Below, one piece after another: positions 35,819 through 44,696 of a DNA stretch of 64,000 nt. Positions within the stretch are counted from its first letter, which is position 1, and each line of letters opens with the position of its first letter. The notes beneath the pieces were generated by a model. The model was given only the letters and a program-made list of their open reading frames with translations, searched no databases and was not told the DNA's origin. Origin of the DNA: Sphingobacterium humi. Lineage in GTDB: Bacteria; Bacteroidota; Bacteroidia; Sphingobacteriales; Sphingobacteriaceae. Position numbers and translations under genes: made by a program. The stretch covers positions 124,001 to 188,000 of the forward strand of contig NZ_WSQA01000008.1 of the NCBI RefSeq assembly GCF_009768885.1. The letters run 5' to 3'.

Positions 35819-37192
35819 ATGAAGATACATTCGCTCCTTTCAGTTACCCTCCTAATCAGCAGTTTCAGTATGCAATCTTGCCAGGTTAAAAAAGACCAGC
35901 AAGCCGAGCAACGTGTGCTTCGCGATGATGCCTTGCTGCAGGAGAATGATAGCCTATTAACGAAAATCCAAAAACAAACCTTTCAATACTTCTGGGAAGG
36001 TGCCGAACCGATCACCGGATTGGCACGCGAAAGAATACATATGGATGATGTGTATCCGCAGGACGATAAAAACGTGATTACAACCGGCGGCAGTGGCTTT
36101 GGGTTAATGAGTATGGTGGTTGGTATGGAACGTGGCTTTATCGGCAAAGGCGAAGGGGAAGAACGCTTACACCGGGTGCTGGATTACCTGACCCGCATTC
36201 CTCGATTTGAAGGCGCTTGGGCCCATTGGTATCATGGAAATGTGGGTGAGGTGAAAGCCTTTAGTGAAAAAGACAATGGTGGCGATATTGTAGAAACTGC
36301 CTTCTTAGCACAAGGACTACTTGTTGTGCGTGAATATTTTAAAAATGGAAACGATTCCCAACGCGAAATTGCTCGCAAAGCCGACAGTTTATGGCGTGGT
36401 ATCAATTGGAAGCATTATACCAATGGTCAGAACGTTTTGTTTTGGCATTGGAGCCCTGTCCATCAATTTGGAATGAACCATGCTATCCAAGGTTATGATG
36501 AATGCCTAATTACCTATGTATTGGCAGCCTCTTCTCCTACGCATGCTATCGATACAGCCGTTTACAACCAGGGCTGGGCTAGAAACGGAAAAATAAAAAC
36601 TTCCATCCAAAAATACGGCATCCCTACGGAAGTAAAGCATAATGCCGCCGAAGGTGCTGTAGGCCCCCTGTTCTGGGCGCATTACTCCTTTCTGGGCTTA
36701 GACCCGCGCGGATTAAAAGACCGTTATGTATCCTATGAAGACGCCGTTGTTAATCATGCCCGCATTCATGTAGCCTATAGCCAAGAGAATCCGCAAGGAT
36801 TTAAAGGCTACGGTCCTGATAAAGGTTGGGGCTGGACCGCCAGTTATTCCATCAATGGTTATGATGCGCACCATCCGGACAATGATAAATCTGTCATTAG
36901 CCCCACTGCTGCGTTATCATCCATTGCTTATACCCCGAAAGAAAGCATCCAATTTGCCAAATATCTGTTTCAAGGACTAGGCGATAAAGTTTGGGGGAAA
37001 TATGGCTTTTACGATGCCTATAGCGAAACTGCAGACTGGTATCCACAACGTTATTTAGCCATCGATCAAGGCCCTATTGTGGTGATGATCGAAAATTACC
37101 GCACCGCATTGATCTGGGATCTATTTATGGGCGCACCAGAAATTAGATTAGGGCTGAAAAAACTAGGCTTTCAAAGCCCGCACTTAAAATAA
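35819..37192 (+). CDS. GH144-type glucanase lipoprotein (probable beta-1,2-glucanase)
   Basis: A protein of about 457 residues with a lipoprotein signal ending SFSMQSCQ. The alpha/alpha-barrel stretches TGGSGFGLMSMVVGMERGFI, FSEKDNGGDIVETAFLAQGLL, LFWHWSPVHQFGMNH and YDAYSETADWYPQRYLAIDQGP are those of the glucoamylase-like family that includes GH144 endo-beta-1,2-glucanases described in Chitinophaga. The ATG at 35819 is preferred to the TTG at 35807. The 294 bp upstream hold no other gene. A GH3 beta-glucosidase follows after 57 bp. The substrate assignment rests on family memory. Confidence 0.82.
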   Translation: MKIHSLLSVTLLISSFSMQSCQVKKDQQAEQRVLRDDALLQENDSLLTKIQKQTFQYFWEGAEPITGLARERIHMDDVYPQDDKNVITTGGSGFGLMSMVVGMERGFIGKGEGEERLHRVLDYLTRIPRFEGAWAHWYHGNVGEVKAFSEKDNGGDIVETAFLAQGLLVVREYFKNGNDSQREIARKADSLWRGINWKHYTNGQNVLFWHWSPVHQFGMNHAIQGYDECLITYVLAASSPTHAIDTAVYNQGWARNGKIKTSIQKYGIPTEVKHNAAEGAVGPLFWAHYSFLGLDPRGLKDRYVSYEDAVVNHARIHVAYSQENPQGFKGYGPDKGWGWTASYSINGYDAHHPDNDKSVISPTAALSSIAYTPKESIQFAKYLFQGLGDKVWGKYGFYDAYSETADWYPQRYLAIDQGPIVVMIENYRTALIWDLFMGAPEIRLGLKKLGFQSPHLK

Positions 37193-37249
37193 AATCAGGG
37201 TCGCCGCATGGCGATCGCTGACTTATTGATTTATTAAACCCCCTTTGTC

Positions 37250-39529
37250 ATGAAATTATTCAAGCATATCCTGTGCTCGAGCCTCCTCCTTATGGGCTTT
37301 GGTAGCCAGGCACAACAGGCATCCATGGATGGATTTATTACCGAGCTGCTCGGCAAAATGACCCTGGAAGAAAAAATAGGCCAATTGAACCTGGTTACAG
37401 GTGGTGAAGCTACCACCGGTTCGGTGGTTTCGACGGATGTAGAAGCCAAAATTAAAGCCGGCCAGATCGGCGGAATCTTTTCCATGAGTTCCCCGGCTAA
37501 AATTCGGAAAGCACAGGAACTCGCTGTTCAACATTCCCGTTTAAAAATCCCGATTATCTTTGGCATGGACGTTATCCATGGTTATAAAACGGTATTCCCC
37601 ATTCCCTTAGGCTTGGCCGCCACTTGGGACATGCCCTTGATTCAACAAACCGCACGCGTCTCCGCTATTGAAGCGAGTGCCGATGGCATCAATTGGACTT
37701 TCTCGCCCATGGTTGATATCTCCAGAGATCCACGTTGGGGTCGAATTTCGGAAGGAAGTGGCGAAGACACCTACCTAACCTCCCGCATTGCCCAAGAAAT
37801 GGTATGGGGCTACCAAGGAAAAGACCTCAGCCAACCCAATACCCTCTTGGCCTGTGTCAAGCATTTTGCCCTGTATGGCGCAGGGGAAGCCGGTCGCGAC
37901 TATAACAGCACCGATATGAGCTTGCACCGCATGTATAACGAATACCTGCCGCCCTATAAAGCGGCATTAGACGCTGGTGCCTTATCGGTGATGACCTCCT
38001 TTAACGATATCAACGGCGTACCGGCCACTGCCAACCGCTGGCTATTAACCGATTTGCTGCGTCAAGATTGGGGATTTAATGGACTGGTTGTCACCGATTA
38101 TACCGCTGTCAATGAATTGATAGACCATGGATTAGGCGATCTGCAACAGGTTTCCGCCCTTTCCTTAAATGCTGGTGTAGATATGGATATGGTGGGTGAA
38201 GGCTTCTTGACCACACTAAAACAATCCTTAGAGCAGGGCAAGGTCAATATGGAAGCGATAGATCGGGCCTGCCGCTATGTGCTGGAGGCAAAATACCGCT
38301 TAGGTCTATTTGCCGATCCATACCGCTATTGCAATGAGGAACGTGCAAAAAAAGAGATTTTCACGCCGGAACATCGCGCATTAGCCCGAAAAGCCGCCGC
38401 CAAATCTTTTGTTCTCTTAAAAAATGAAAGCCAAACCCTGCCCTTGAAAAAGCAAGGCACGGTCGCTGTCATCGGCCCCTTAGCCAATACCGGTGCAAAT
38501 ATGCCGGGAACTTGGTCTGTCAGTGCCGACCATGCAAATACCCAAACTCTAGTTGAAGGGATGAAAGAAGTATTGGGCAAGCAAGTGAACATTACGAGCC
38601 ATCTGGGTGCAAACCTCAGCGATGATGCGGCCCTGCAAGAACGTTCCACCATGTTTGGCAGAACTATTCCACGCGATGATCGCGATCCGCAGCTCCTAAT
38701 CGAGGAAGCCTTACAGCTGGCGCAATCTGCCGATGTAATTGTGGCAGCCTTAGGAGAAAGCTCTGAAATGTCGGGGGAAAGCTCCAGCCGCACAGACTTA
38801 AATATCCCGGCAAGCCAACGTCGCTTATTGGAGGCCTTATTGAAAACCGGCAAACCGGTGGTATTGGTATTGTTTACGGGTCGCCCCTTAACGCTAAGCT
38901 GGGAAGATCAGCATGTACCCGCCATATTAAATGTTTGGTTTGGCGGAACAGAAACTGGCAAAGCCGTAGCCGATGTATTATTTGGCGATGTGAACCCAAG
39001 TGGAAAGCTCCCTGCCACCTTCCCACAGAACGTAGGACAAATTCCTTTATACTATGCGCATAAAAACACAGGCCGCCCCTTAGCCGAGGGAACCTGGTTC
39101 CAAAAGTTCCGGTCTAACTACTTGGATGTAAGCAATGAGCCCCTCTACCCCTTCGGATTCGGCTTAAGCTACAGCAAATTTGACTATAGCGGGCTGAAGC
39201 TTAGCCATCCCGAATTGAACAGTGAGGGAAGCCTGGAAGTTCAAGTGGATGTAACAAACAGCGGAAATTACGATGGCGAGGAAGTGGTGCAACTCTATAT
39301 CCGAGATATGGTCGGCTCTGTCACCCGCCCGGTAAAAGAACTTAAAAACTTCCAAAAGGTCTTTTTGAAAAAAGGAGAAAGCAAGAGAGTGAAATTTAAC
39401 ATCACCGTTGAAGACCTTAAATTCTATGATCAACAGCTGAAGCATATCGCTGAACCCGGAGATTTTAAAGTCTTCATCGGCGGAAATTCGAGAGATGTAT
39501 TAAGCGGAGACTTTAAGCTTATTAATTAG
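37250..39529 (+). CDS. Glycoside hydrolase family 3 beta-glucosidase (BglX-like)
   Basis: A 759-residue periplasmic enzyme with a signal peptide ending FGSQAQQ. It has the GH3 N-terminal barrel (IFGMDVIHGYKTVFPIPLGLAATWD, SPMVDISRDPRWGRISEGSGEDTYL), the nucleophile Asp in VVTDYTAV, the alpha/beta sandwich domain (AALGESSEMSGESSSRTDL) and a C-terminal fibronectin-III-like domain (VTNSGNYDGEEVVQLYI). Pairing with a GH144 enzyme suggests it releases glucose from sophoro-oligosaccharides. It is followed by a strong terminator. Confidence 0.93.
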   Translation: MKLFKHILCSSLLLMGFGSQAQQASMDGFITELLGKMTLEEKIGQLNLVTGGEATTGSVVSTDVEAKIKAGQIGGIFSMSSPAKIRKAQELAVQHSRLKIPIIFGMDVIHGYKTVFPIPLGLAATWDMPLIQQTARVSAIEASADGINWTFSPMVDISRDPRWGRISEGSGEDTYLTSRIAQEMVWGYQGKDLSQPNTLLACVKHFALYGAGEAGRDYNSTDMSLHRMYNEYLPPYKAALDAGALSVMTSFNDINGVPATANRWLLTDLLRQDWGFNGLVVTDYTAVNELIDHGLGDLQQVSALSLNAGVDMDMVGEGFLTTLKQSLEQGKVNMEAIDRACRYVLEAKYRLGLFADPYRYCNEERAKKEIFTPEHRALARKAAAKSFVLLKNESQTLPLKKQGTVAVIGPLANTGANMPGTWSVSADHANTQTLVEGMKEVLGKQVNITSHLGANLSDDAALQERSTMFGRTIPRDDRDPQLLIEEALQLAQSADVIVAALGESSEMSGESSSRTDLNIPASQRRLLEALLKTGKPVVLVLFTGRPLTLSWEDQHVPAILNVWFGGTETGKAVADVLFGDVNPSGKLPATFPQNVGQIPLYYAHKNTGRPLAEGTWFQKFRSNYLDVSNEPLYPFGFGLSYSKFDYSGLKLSHPELNSEGSLEVQVDVTNSGNYDGEEVVQLYIRDMVGSVTRPVKELKNFQKVFLKKGESKRVKFNITVEDLKFYDQQLKHIAEPGDFKVFIGGNSRDVLSGDFKLIN

Positions 39530-39534
39530 CTTCG

Positions 39535-39573
39535 AAAAAGCCTCTGTTATTAATTTTAGCAGAGGCTTTTTTT
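39535..39573 (+). terminator. Terminator after the GH3 gene
   Basis: The stem aaaaagcctctg/cagaggcttttt with a 13-nt loop, 5 bp after the stop codon, is followed by T residues. Confidence 0.9.
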
Positions 39574-39605
39574 AAGCTTTTCATTGCCTATTACAAGCCC
39601 ATTGC

Positions 39606-39660
39606 AAAGGGGTGTGAAAGGGGTTTGAAAGGGAAGTGAAAAGGGAGAGAAAAGGGAGAG
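39606..39660. repeat. 11-bp purine tandem repeat, locus 2 (five units)
   Basis: Five consecutive 11-bp units: AAAGGGGTGTG, AAAGGGGTTTG, AAAGGGAAGTG, then AAAAGGGAGAG twice. They are almost purely purine on the plus strand and of the same unit type as at 4968-5000. Confidence 0.9.
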
Positions 39661-39695
39661 AGTTAGACAAGTGCTTTCATCGTGATCTGCCATTG

Positions 39696-39995
39696 TTTTG
39701 TCATGGTGCTGTCATGGTGAGCGGAGTCGAACCACGAACCATGAACGACTGGTACGTCAGTGCAATCTTTCATCTTTAACATGCTTATCAACAACATATT
39801 ATTTTAATATAGCATTGCAAGTTTTTATGATGAACGGCTTTGTTATTAACTGTTTGTTGCGCTGTTATATTTGTTAAAGTAATGAATTATATTTTTTTTA
39901 TTAATAGATTGTTAATCAGTAAATGTATGTGTGTATCACCTGTACTGACGTACCAGTCGTTCGACTCCGCTCACGATGACAGCACCATGACAAAA
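39696..39995. mobile_element. MITE-like palindromic element, copy A (300 bp)
   Basis: Long imperfect terminal inverted repeats bracket an AT-rich centre. The left arm (39696-39766) reads TTTTGTCATGGTGCTGTCAT onward through GAGCGGAGTCGAAC to GGTACGTCAGT. The right arm (39941-39995) is its complement, ending ATGACAGCACCATGACAAAA. The left arm has three 7-bp units (GAACCAC, GAACCAT, GAACGAC) where the right arm has one. There is no coding frame. A second copy lies at 49214-49425. Element type is inferred from structure. Confidence 0.75.
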
Positions 39996-40078
39996 CGTAC
40001 CGAAGGGTAAATCACCTCCCTCCATCAAAATCACTTCCCCCCGCCTTTTCACATTCAAAATTATTCTATATTTATATT

Positions 40079-40420
40079 ATGATAAAAATGGTCTATTTCG
40101 CTGCATTTTGGATGTGCCAGATTGGTTCAACCATTATCTTTAAATACGGGGGTATTTACCCGAAGCATCAATGGAAAGCACTTGTTGCGGGGAATATTAT
40201 TATTCTGTCAGCGAGTTGGTTTTTGGTTCAGCTGTTTAAAACGGTGCCACAGCCGGTGGTGATTGCCTTGGGCTCGGGGGGCACGTTTTTGTCAGTGCAA
40301 ATTGCCATGGCCTTATGGTTCCGACAGCCCCTCAGCTGGATGCAGATTCTTGGCTCCTTGGTATTGATCCTAGGCATGGTGATGGTGACCTTCGGCGGAA
40401 AAGAATCGATAAATTCTTAA
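40079..40420 (+). CDS. Small four-helix membrane protein, SMR/EamA-like
   Basis: A 113-residue protein with four predicted membrane helices, the size and topology of small multidrug resistance proteins. The C-terminal helix (WMQILGSLVLILGMVMVTFG) strongly resembles the last helix of SMR and EamA half-transporters. The membrane-embedded Glu that is essential in EmrE helix 1 is not present (WMCQIGSTIIFKYG). A different substrate or a partner protein is therefore possible. It lies 10 bp before a DinB-family gene. Confidence 0.65.
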   Translation: MIKMVYFAAFWMCQIGSTIIFKYGGIYPKHQWKALVAGNIIILSASWFLVQLFKTVPQPVVIALGSGGTFLSVQIAMALWFRQPLSWMQILGSLVLILGMVMVTFGGKESINS

Positions 40421-40430
40421 AAAGAAACCT

Positions 40431-40955
40431 ATGGAAAATTTGGAAGTATGGATGCGTGGCCCTGTTCCGGAGGTGCCCGACTTATTACAGCCGGTAGCCC
40501 ATGTCTTGCTGCAAATTCTGGAAGACCTGGATCGGCAATTAACGGCTGAAGATGATACCTTGCTGTGGGTAAAACCATTTGGGATGGCCTCGGTAGGCTT
40601 TCACCTCTTACATATGCGAGGGGTCATTGACCGCATGTTTACCTATGGACGGGAGGAATCGCTTACTGAAAATCAATTTGAGTACCTGGAACAAGAAACC
40701 ATGAAACATGAGGAACTTGGGGTCGATGAATTGCTAGAAGCCCTTTCCTACCAGGTGGAGCAAGCGATTGAGCAATTAAAGCATAGCTCAGCAGCAGCAT
40801 TGACAGCTACGCGGTACTTGGGGAGAAAGCGTATTCCGACGACCTTAATGGGTTTACTTTTTCATGCCGCCGAGCATGCGCAGCGCCATTATGGGCAGTT
40901 ATTAGTAACGATTCATTGTGTTCGCGCCTTACAGCAGCAACGGTCGATACATTAA
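40431..40955 (+). CDS. DinB-family protein
   Basis: A 174-residue four-helix-bundle protein of the DinB/YfiT metal-binding superfamily. Three metal-ligand histidines are recognisable: one in GFHLLHMRGVIDR (about residue 60) and two in HAAEHAQRHYGQLL (about residues 143-150). Members often act as thiol-dependent transferases or detoxification enzymes (bacillithiol- or mycothiol-linked). The physiological role here is unknown. It is probably co-transcribed with the upstream SMR-like gene, and it is convergent with pdeM. Confidence 0.85.
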   Translation: MENLEVWMRGPVPEVPDLLQPVAHVLLQILEDLDRQLTAEDDTLLWVKPFGMASVGFHLLHMRGVIDRMFTYGREESLTENQFEYLEQETMKHEELGVDELLEALSYQVEQAIEQLKHSSAAALTATRYLGRKRIPTTLMGLLFHAAEHAQRHYGQLLVTIHCVRALQQQRSIH

Positions 40956-40960
40956 TTCCC

Positions 40961-41611
40961 CTATGCGGGAAGCTCTAGGATACTTTGATCGACAACGGCG
41001 AAGATTCGTGCCTCTTGATGTGCCGGAAGGATATGGAGACCGGTATATTTACCGAAAGCGGGCAAGGTAAGCAGTTGTTTCTGCAAATGGAAACAGGGCA
41101 AACGAAAAGTTTGTCGGCCAGCCGTTTGAATGACACAGCCGGGATGTACATGCCCCACAATATTGATTAAATGCCCATCTAGCCCGACTATAGGCTCATG
41201 TGAAAGTAGGATACCTTCGGGTAATAGGATGTGATCTGTAAGTTTTAATCCGGCCCGATGCCAGTCTTCATCGTTCAAAATATCATGATTGCCAACCGTC
41301 AGGCTAAAGCTGATCCCTGTTTTACCTTGCAGGTATTGACAGAAAAGATGCCAATCGGAATTGAGTTTGGAATGAAAGAGGTCGCCAAGAAAAACAACCT
41401 GTTTCACAGGTATTTCATTCAAAATCGCATCTAAGCGCGCGAGTTCTTCTTGAATGGCCGGTGCCGGCACAAAAAGACCTTCGGCGCGGAAATGCTTCAA
41501 CTTTCCTAAATGCCAGTCGGAAACCAGCAGCATCTGATATTTAGCAATATAGAAAGCACGTTGCGGCAATAAATAACATTCCAACCCATTTAGCTCCAGT
41601 CGCTTAGCCAT
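40961..41611 (-). CDS. pdeM: DNA-ligase-associated metallophosphoesterase PdeM
   Basis: A 216-residue calcineurin-like phosphoesterase with the metal motifs LLVSDWHLGK (D-x-H), VFLGDLFHS (GD), TVGNHDI (GNHD) and VGHVHPG (GH-x-H). It belongs to the family found beside a DNA ligase, a beta-lactamase-fold exonuclease and a DEXH helicase in a presumed DNA damage response cluster. Its start overlaps the end of the helicase gene by 8 bp, so the two are translated together. Confidence 0.9.
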   Translation of the reverse strand: MAKRLELNGLECYLLPQRAFYIAKYQMLLVSDWHLGKLKHFRAEGLFVPAPAIQEELARLDAILNEIPVKQVVFLGDLFHSKLNSDWHLFCQYLQGKTGISFSLTVGNHDILNDEDWHRAGLKLTDHILLPEGILLSHEPIVGLDGHLINIVGHVHPGCVIQTAGRQTFRLPCFHLQKQLLTLPAFGKYTGLHILPAHQEARIFAVVDQSILELPA

Positions 41612-44060
41612 CTAATAATTGCAGTTTTAATTTTTCTAATCTACTTTGCCAGTCTTCATTGCTATACCGCTCCCGGAAAGATTCGGAAAAGATAGGGAAT
41701 GAAAAAGGTGTCAAGCGATCCAATTGTCGGAAAATGATCTTATGGTTGGCAATGCGTTCAAAAGCTTTTATTAACCTCCCCTCCTCCAATTGAAAATCAA
41801 ACACCTCATCATAGGCTTCCCGCAAAAGTAAGTTGTTCGGTTCATATTCAGAAAAGACAGAAAAGAAAAGTCCGGCATTTGCTTGCAGATGCTTGCTTTT
41901 CATCTGCTTGCCGGGGAACCCTTGAAACACCAAGCCTGCAATGCCGGCGATATCGCGAAAGCGCCGGCGCGCCATTTCCTGCACATTGATGCCCGAATTA
42001 ATATCCTGATGTAAGTTTTTAGGGGAAAATAGCGTTTTAAGAAGCTTTTCATCCAAAACATAGGCGGTATCACTGAGCAATTCAATGCCATATTCATTGC
42101 TGGCAATGCTAAAGCTTGCAGGTTTAATTTCACCCAAGCGGTAAGCAATCACCTGCGCCATGCCTTCATGAATCAGCTTGCCATCAAAGGGGTATATAAA
42201 AAGGTGATGGCCATATTTGGTTTCAATATATTCTACCAAGAGTTCATCCTCCTTGGGCAGGCCTGAAATTCGCGCTTGTTCTTGAAACAAAGGCTGTAGA
42301 AATCGTATTTCAGGACTTGTCGACCGGGTTTGCTGAATACTTTTAAAACTATGGCGAATGGCGATTCCTAAATCGGGAGATATGGCAAAACGCCCCCCCA
42401 TCCAGGAAGGCACCACGCCTTTCTTCTTTTGGCTAGGGCGTACGATAGCATCATTCCCCAACACCTGCAATAACTCCAGTTGTCGGCCTGAAAACCAGAA
42501 TACATCCCCAACATTCAATTTGGAAATAAAAGATTCCTCAATAGAACCCAGGTATTTGCCGGAGAGAAACTTGACCCGCATCATCAGATCGGAAACGATG
42601 GCCCCAATGGATAAGCGATGGCGCATGGCTAATTTACGAGAGGTGACCTTATACAGGCCATCGATCAATTCCAGGCGATGGAAATCATCATAGGCCTGCA
42701 AGCTTGAGCCGCCATGTAGCAATAAGGCCATGCAATCATCAAACTCCGCCCGGCTCATGGATTCAAAACAATGCGTCGTCAGGACTTCCTGAAAGATTTG
42801 GTTGGGTTCAAAACCATCGCCAACCGCCAAGGTCATCAGGTATTGCACCAACACATCAAAAGATCGGATATAAGGGATCCGCTGTTCCACAATCCCCTCT
42901 TTTACGGCATACTTCAAGGAATCGCCTTCTATAATCTCCAAGGAGTTGGTGGGTACATAATAGATGACCGAGGTTTCGTTGGGGCGATGTCCGGAGCGCC
43001 CTGCGCGTTGCAAAAAGCGGGCGACACCCTTTGGCGACCCGATCTGGATGACGCAGTCTACCGGCCTGAAATCGACGCCTAAGTCGAGGCTGCTGGTACA
43101 TACCACAGCTTTTAGTCGGGCTTCATGCAGGGCTTCTTCCACCCAGAGGCGTACCTCATCGCTTAAGGAGCCATGGTGTATGGCTAGCAGGCCCGCAAAT
43201 TCGGGGTATTGGCTGATGAGCTGCTGGTACCAAATTTCAGCTTGCGAGCGTGTATTAGTGAAAATAAGCGTGGTTTGGTATTGATTGATGATATCCACCA
43301 CCTTATCCAGCAGGCGGATTCCGAGGTGCCCTGCCCAGGGGAATTTCTCCAGGGTATCTGGCAGCACGGTTTTGATATCGATTTTTTTATGAATATCCGC
43401 TTTGATGAGCACCCCATCATTATGTATTCCCAATAAGATCGTTTTGGCCGCGGCCAGGTTTCCGATCGTTGCCGAAATACCCCATATCTTTAATTCGGGA
43501 TTAATAGCTTTTAAGCGACTTAGCGCCAATTCGATTAATACCCCGCGTTTCGAGCCTAACAGTTCATGCCATTCATCCACAACAATAAATTCCAATTGCT
43601 TGAAGTAGGCCTGCCCCTCTTTAGTGGCCAAGAGGAGGTGTACACTCTCGGGCGTTGTAATTAAAGCCTGCGGTGGGTTTTTGCGTTGTTTTTGTCGATT
43701 GGCGGTGCTGGTATCCCCAGTGCGGAGTTCGATGTGGTAATCGAGTTCTAAATCATTAGAAACACCCTCGGTTACCCGATGTATTTCTTTGGAGAGCGCC
43801 CGCAGCGGCGTAATCCATAAGGCGTGGAGCCCTTTTTTACGCTGTTTGGCGAGTTTTTCTTGATAGGCTGCCGTATAATACTGTTGGATAAGGCCAAACC
43901 AGATGGCGAAAGTTTTTCCATAACCAGTAGGTGCATTGAGAATACCCGATTGCCCTTTGGCGATGGCTTGCCAACAGGCCTCCTGGAAAGGATGCGGTTG
44001 CCAACCCTGATTAAAAAACCATACCGATGCTAACTCGTTTTTCATAGACGCTATATGCAT
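41604..44060 (-). CDS. DNA-ligase-associated DEXH-box helicase (Lhr-like)
   Basis: An 818-residue superfamily 2 helicase. Motif I is APTGYGKTFAIWF near residue 42, motif II VVDEWHELLGSKRG (a DEWH box), motif III SATIGNL, and motifs V and VI VVCTSSLDLGVDFRPVD and QRAGRSGH. The C-terminal half matches the Lhr-core winged-helix and DUF4145-like region. It is the Lhr-type partner found with ligase, exonuclease and PdeM. Only PdeM is present here; upstream lies a divergent reductase. It has an ATG start, with an alternative at 44045. Confidence 0.9.
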   Translation of the reverse strand: MHIASMKNELASVWFFNQGWQPHPFQEACWQAIAKGQSGILNAPTGYGKTFAIWFGLIQQYYTAAYQEKLAKQRKKGLHALWITPLRALSKEIHRVTEGVSNDLELDYHIELRTGDTSTANRQKQRKNPPQALITTPESVHLLLATKEGQAYFKQLEFIVVDEWHELLGSKRGVLIELALSRLKAINPELKIWGISATIGNLAAAKTILLGIHNDGVLIKADIHKKIDIKTVLPDTLEKFPWAGHLGIRLLDKVVDIINQYQTTLIFTNTRSQAEIWYQQLISQYPEFAGLLAIHHGSLSDEVRLWVEEALHEARLKAVVCTSSLDLGVDFRPVDCVIQIGSPKGVARFLQRAGRSGHRPNETSVIYYVPTNSLEIIEGDSLKYAVKEGIVEQRIPYIRSFDVLVQYLMTLAVGDGFEPNQIFQEVLTTHCFESMSRAEFDDCMALLLHGGSSLQAYDDFHRLELIDGLYKVTSRKLAMRHRLSIGAIVSDLMMRVKFLSGKYLGSIEESFISKLNVGDVFWFSGRQLELLQVLGNDAIVRPSQKKKGVVPSWMGGRFAISPDLGIAIRHSFKSIQQTRSTSPEIRFLQPLFQEQARISGLPKEDELLVEYIETKYGHHLFIYPFDGKLIHEGMAQVIAYRLGEIKPASFSIASNEYGIELLSDTAYVLDEKLLKTLFSPKNLHQDINSGINVQEMARRRFRDIAGIAGLVFQGFPGKQMKSKHLQANAGLFFSVFSEYEPNNLLLREAYDEVFDFQLEEGRLIKAFERIANHKIIFRQLDRLTPFSFPIFSESFRERYSNEDWQSRLEKLKLQLLDG

Positions 44061-44134
44061 TCAAAATAAAGAGAATATTACCGAATCCCTAACAATTGGG
44101 GGATTTATTTGTTGTTTGTTAAAACAAATAGATT

Positions 44135-44695
44135 ATGGAAAAGATTAAAGTGGGCCTGTTGGTCGGTAGTTTAAGAAAAGAATCCTTCAATCGGAAAACA
44201 GCGAAATATTTAATGGAAATTGCGCCGGAGGGCTATAGCTTGGAGTTGGTAGAAATAGGGCAACTCCCCTTTTATAACGAAGATAGCGAAGGCGATGCCT
44301 TGCCCGCCAGTTATGCAGACTTCCGCAAACAAATTGAAGGGTTTGACGCCTTTATTTTTGTGACCCCGGAATACAACAGATCACTGCCGGCGGTTCTTAA
44401 GAATGCAATAGATGTGGCCTCGCGGCCCTATGGCAAATCGAAATGGGGCGGCAAACCCGGCGCCGTCATCAGCGTATCCATCGGTGCTATCGGTGGCTTT
44501 GGTGCCAACCATCATTTACGGCAATCCTTGGTATTTGTGGATGTGCCGACGATGGCACAACCGGAGGCCTATATTGGCAACGCAGCAAAGCTTTTTGATG
44601 AACAAGGGAAGCTTATAAATGAAGACACCCAGAAATTCCTGAAAGGATTTATGGGTGCTTTTGAAAAATGGGTGGCCCGATTTGTGAAAAAATAG
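44135..44695 (+). CDS. NAD(P)H-dependent FMN reductase
   Basis: A 186-residue flavodoxin-like oxidoreductase. The FMN phosphate loop GSLRKESFNRK (about residues 11-21) and the segment PEYNRSLPAVLKNAIDVASRP mark the NADPH-dependent FMN/azo/quinone reductase family. It probably reduces flavins, quinones or azo compounds in the cytoplasm. A monocistronic gene, divergent from the helicase and convergent with the CBM9-like gene (1-bp gap). Confidence 0.92.
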   Translation: MEKIKVGLLVGSLRKESFNRKTAKYLMEIAPEGYSLELVEIGQLPFYNEDSEGDALPASYADFRKQIEGFDAFIFVTPEYNRSLPAVLKNAIDVASRPYGKSKWGGKPGAVISVSIGAIGGFGANHHLRQSLVFVDVPTMAQPEAYIGNAAKLFDEQGKLINEDTQKFLKGFMGAFEKWVARFVKK

Positions 44696-44696
44696 G

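Larger units (their letters stand above)
39574..40078. other. 505-bp intergenic region made largely of repeats
   Basis: No gene is evident. From left to right it holds a 55-bp purine tandem repeat, a 300-bp palindromic element (both listed separately), and an 80-bp C-rich tail (CACCTCCCTCC..., CACTTCCCCCCGCC) that is roughly the complement of the purine tract. The promoter of the next gene is not obvious. Confidence 0.7.
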
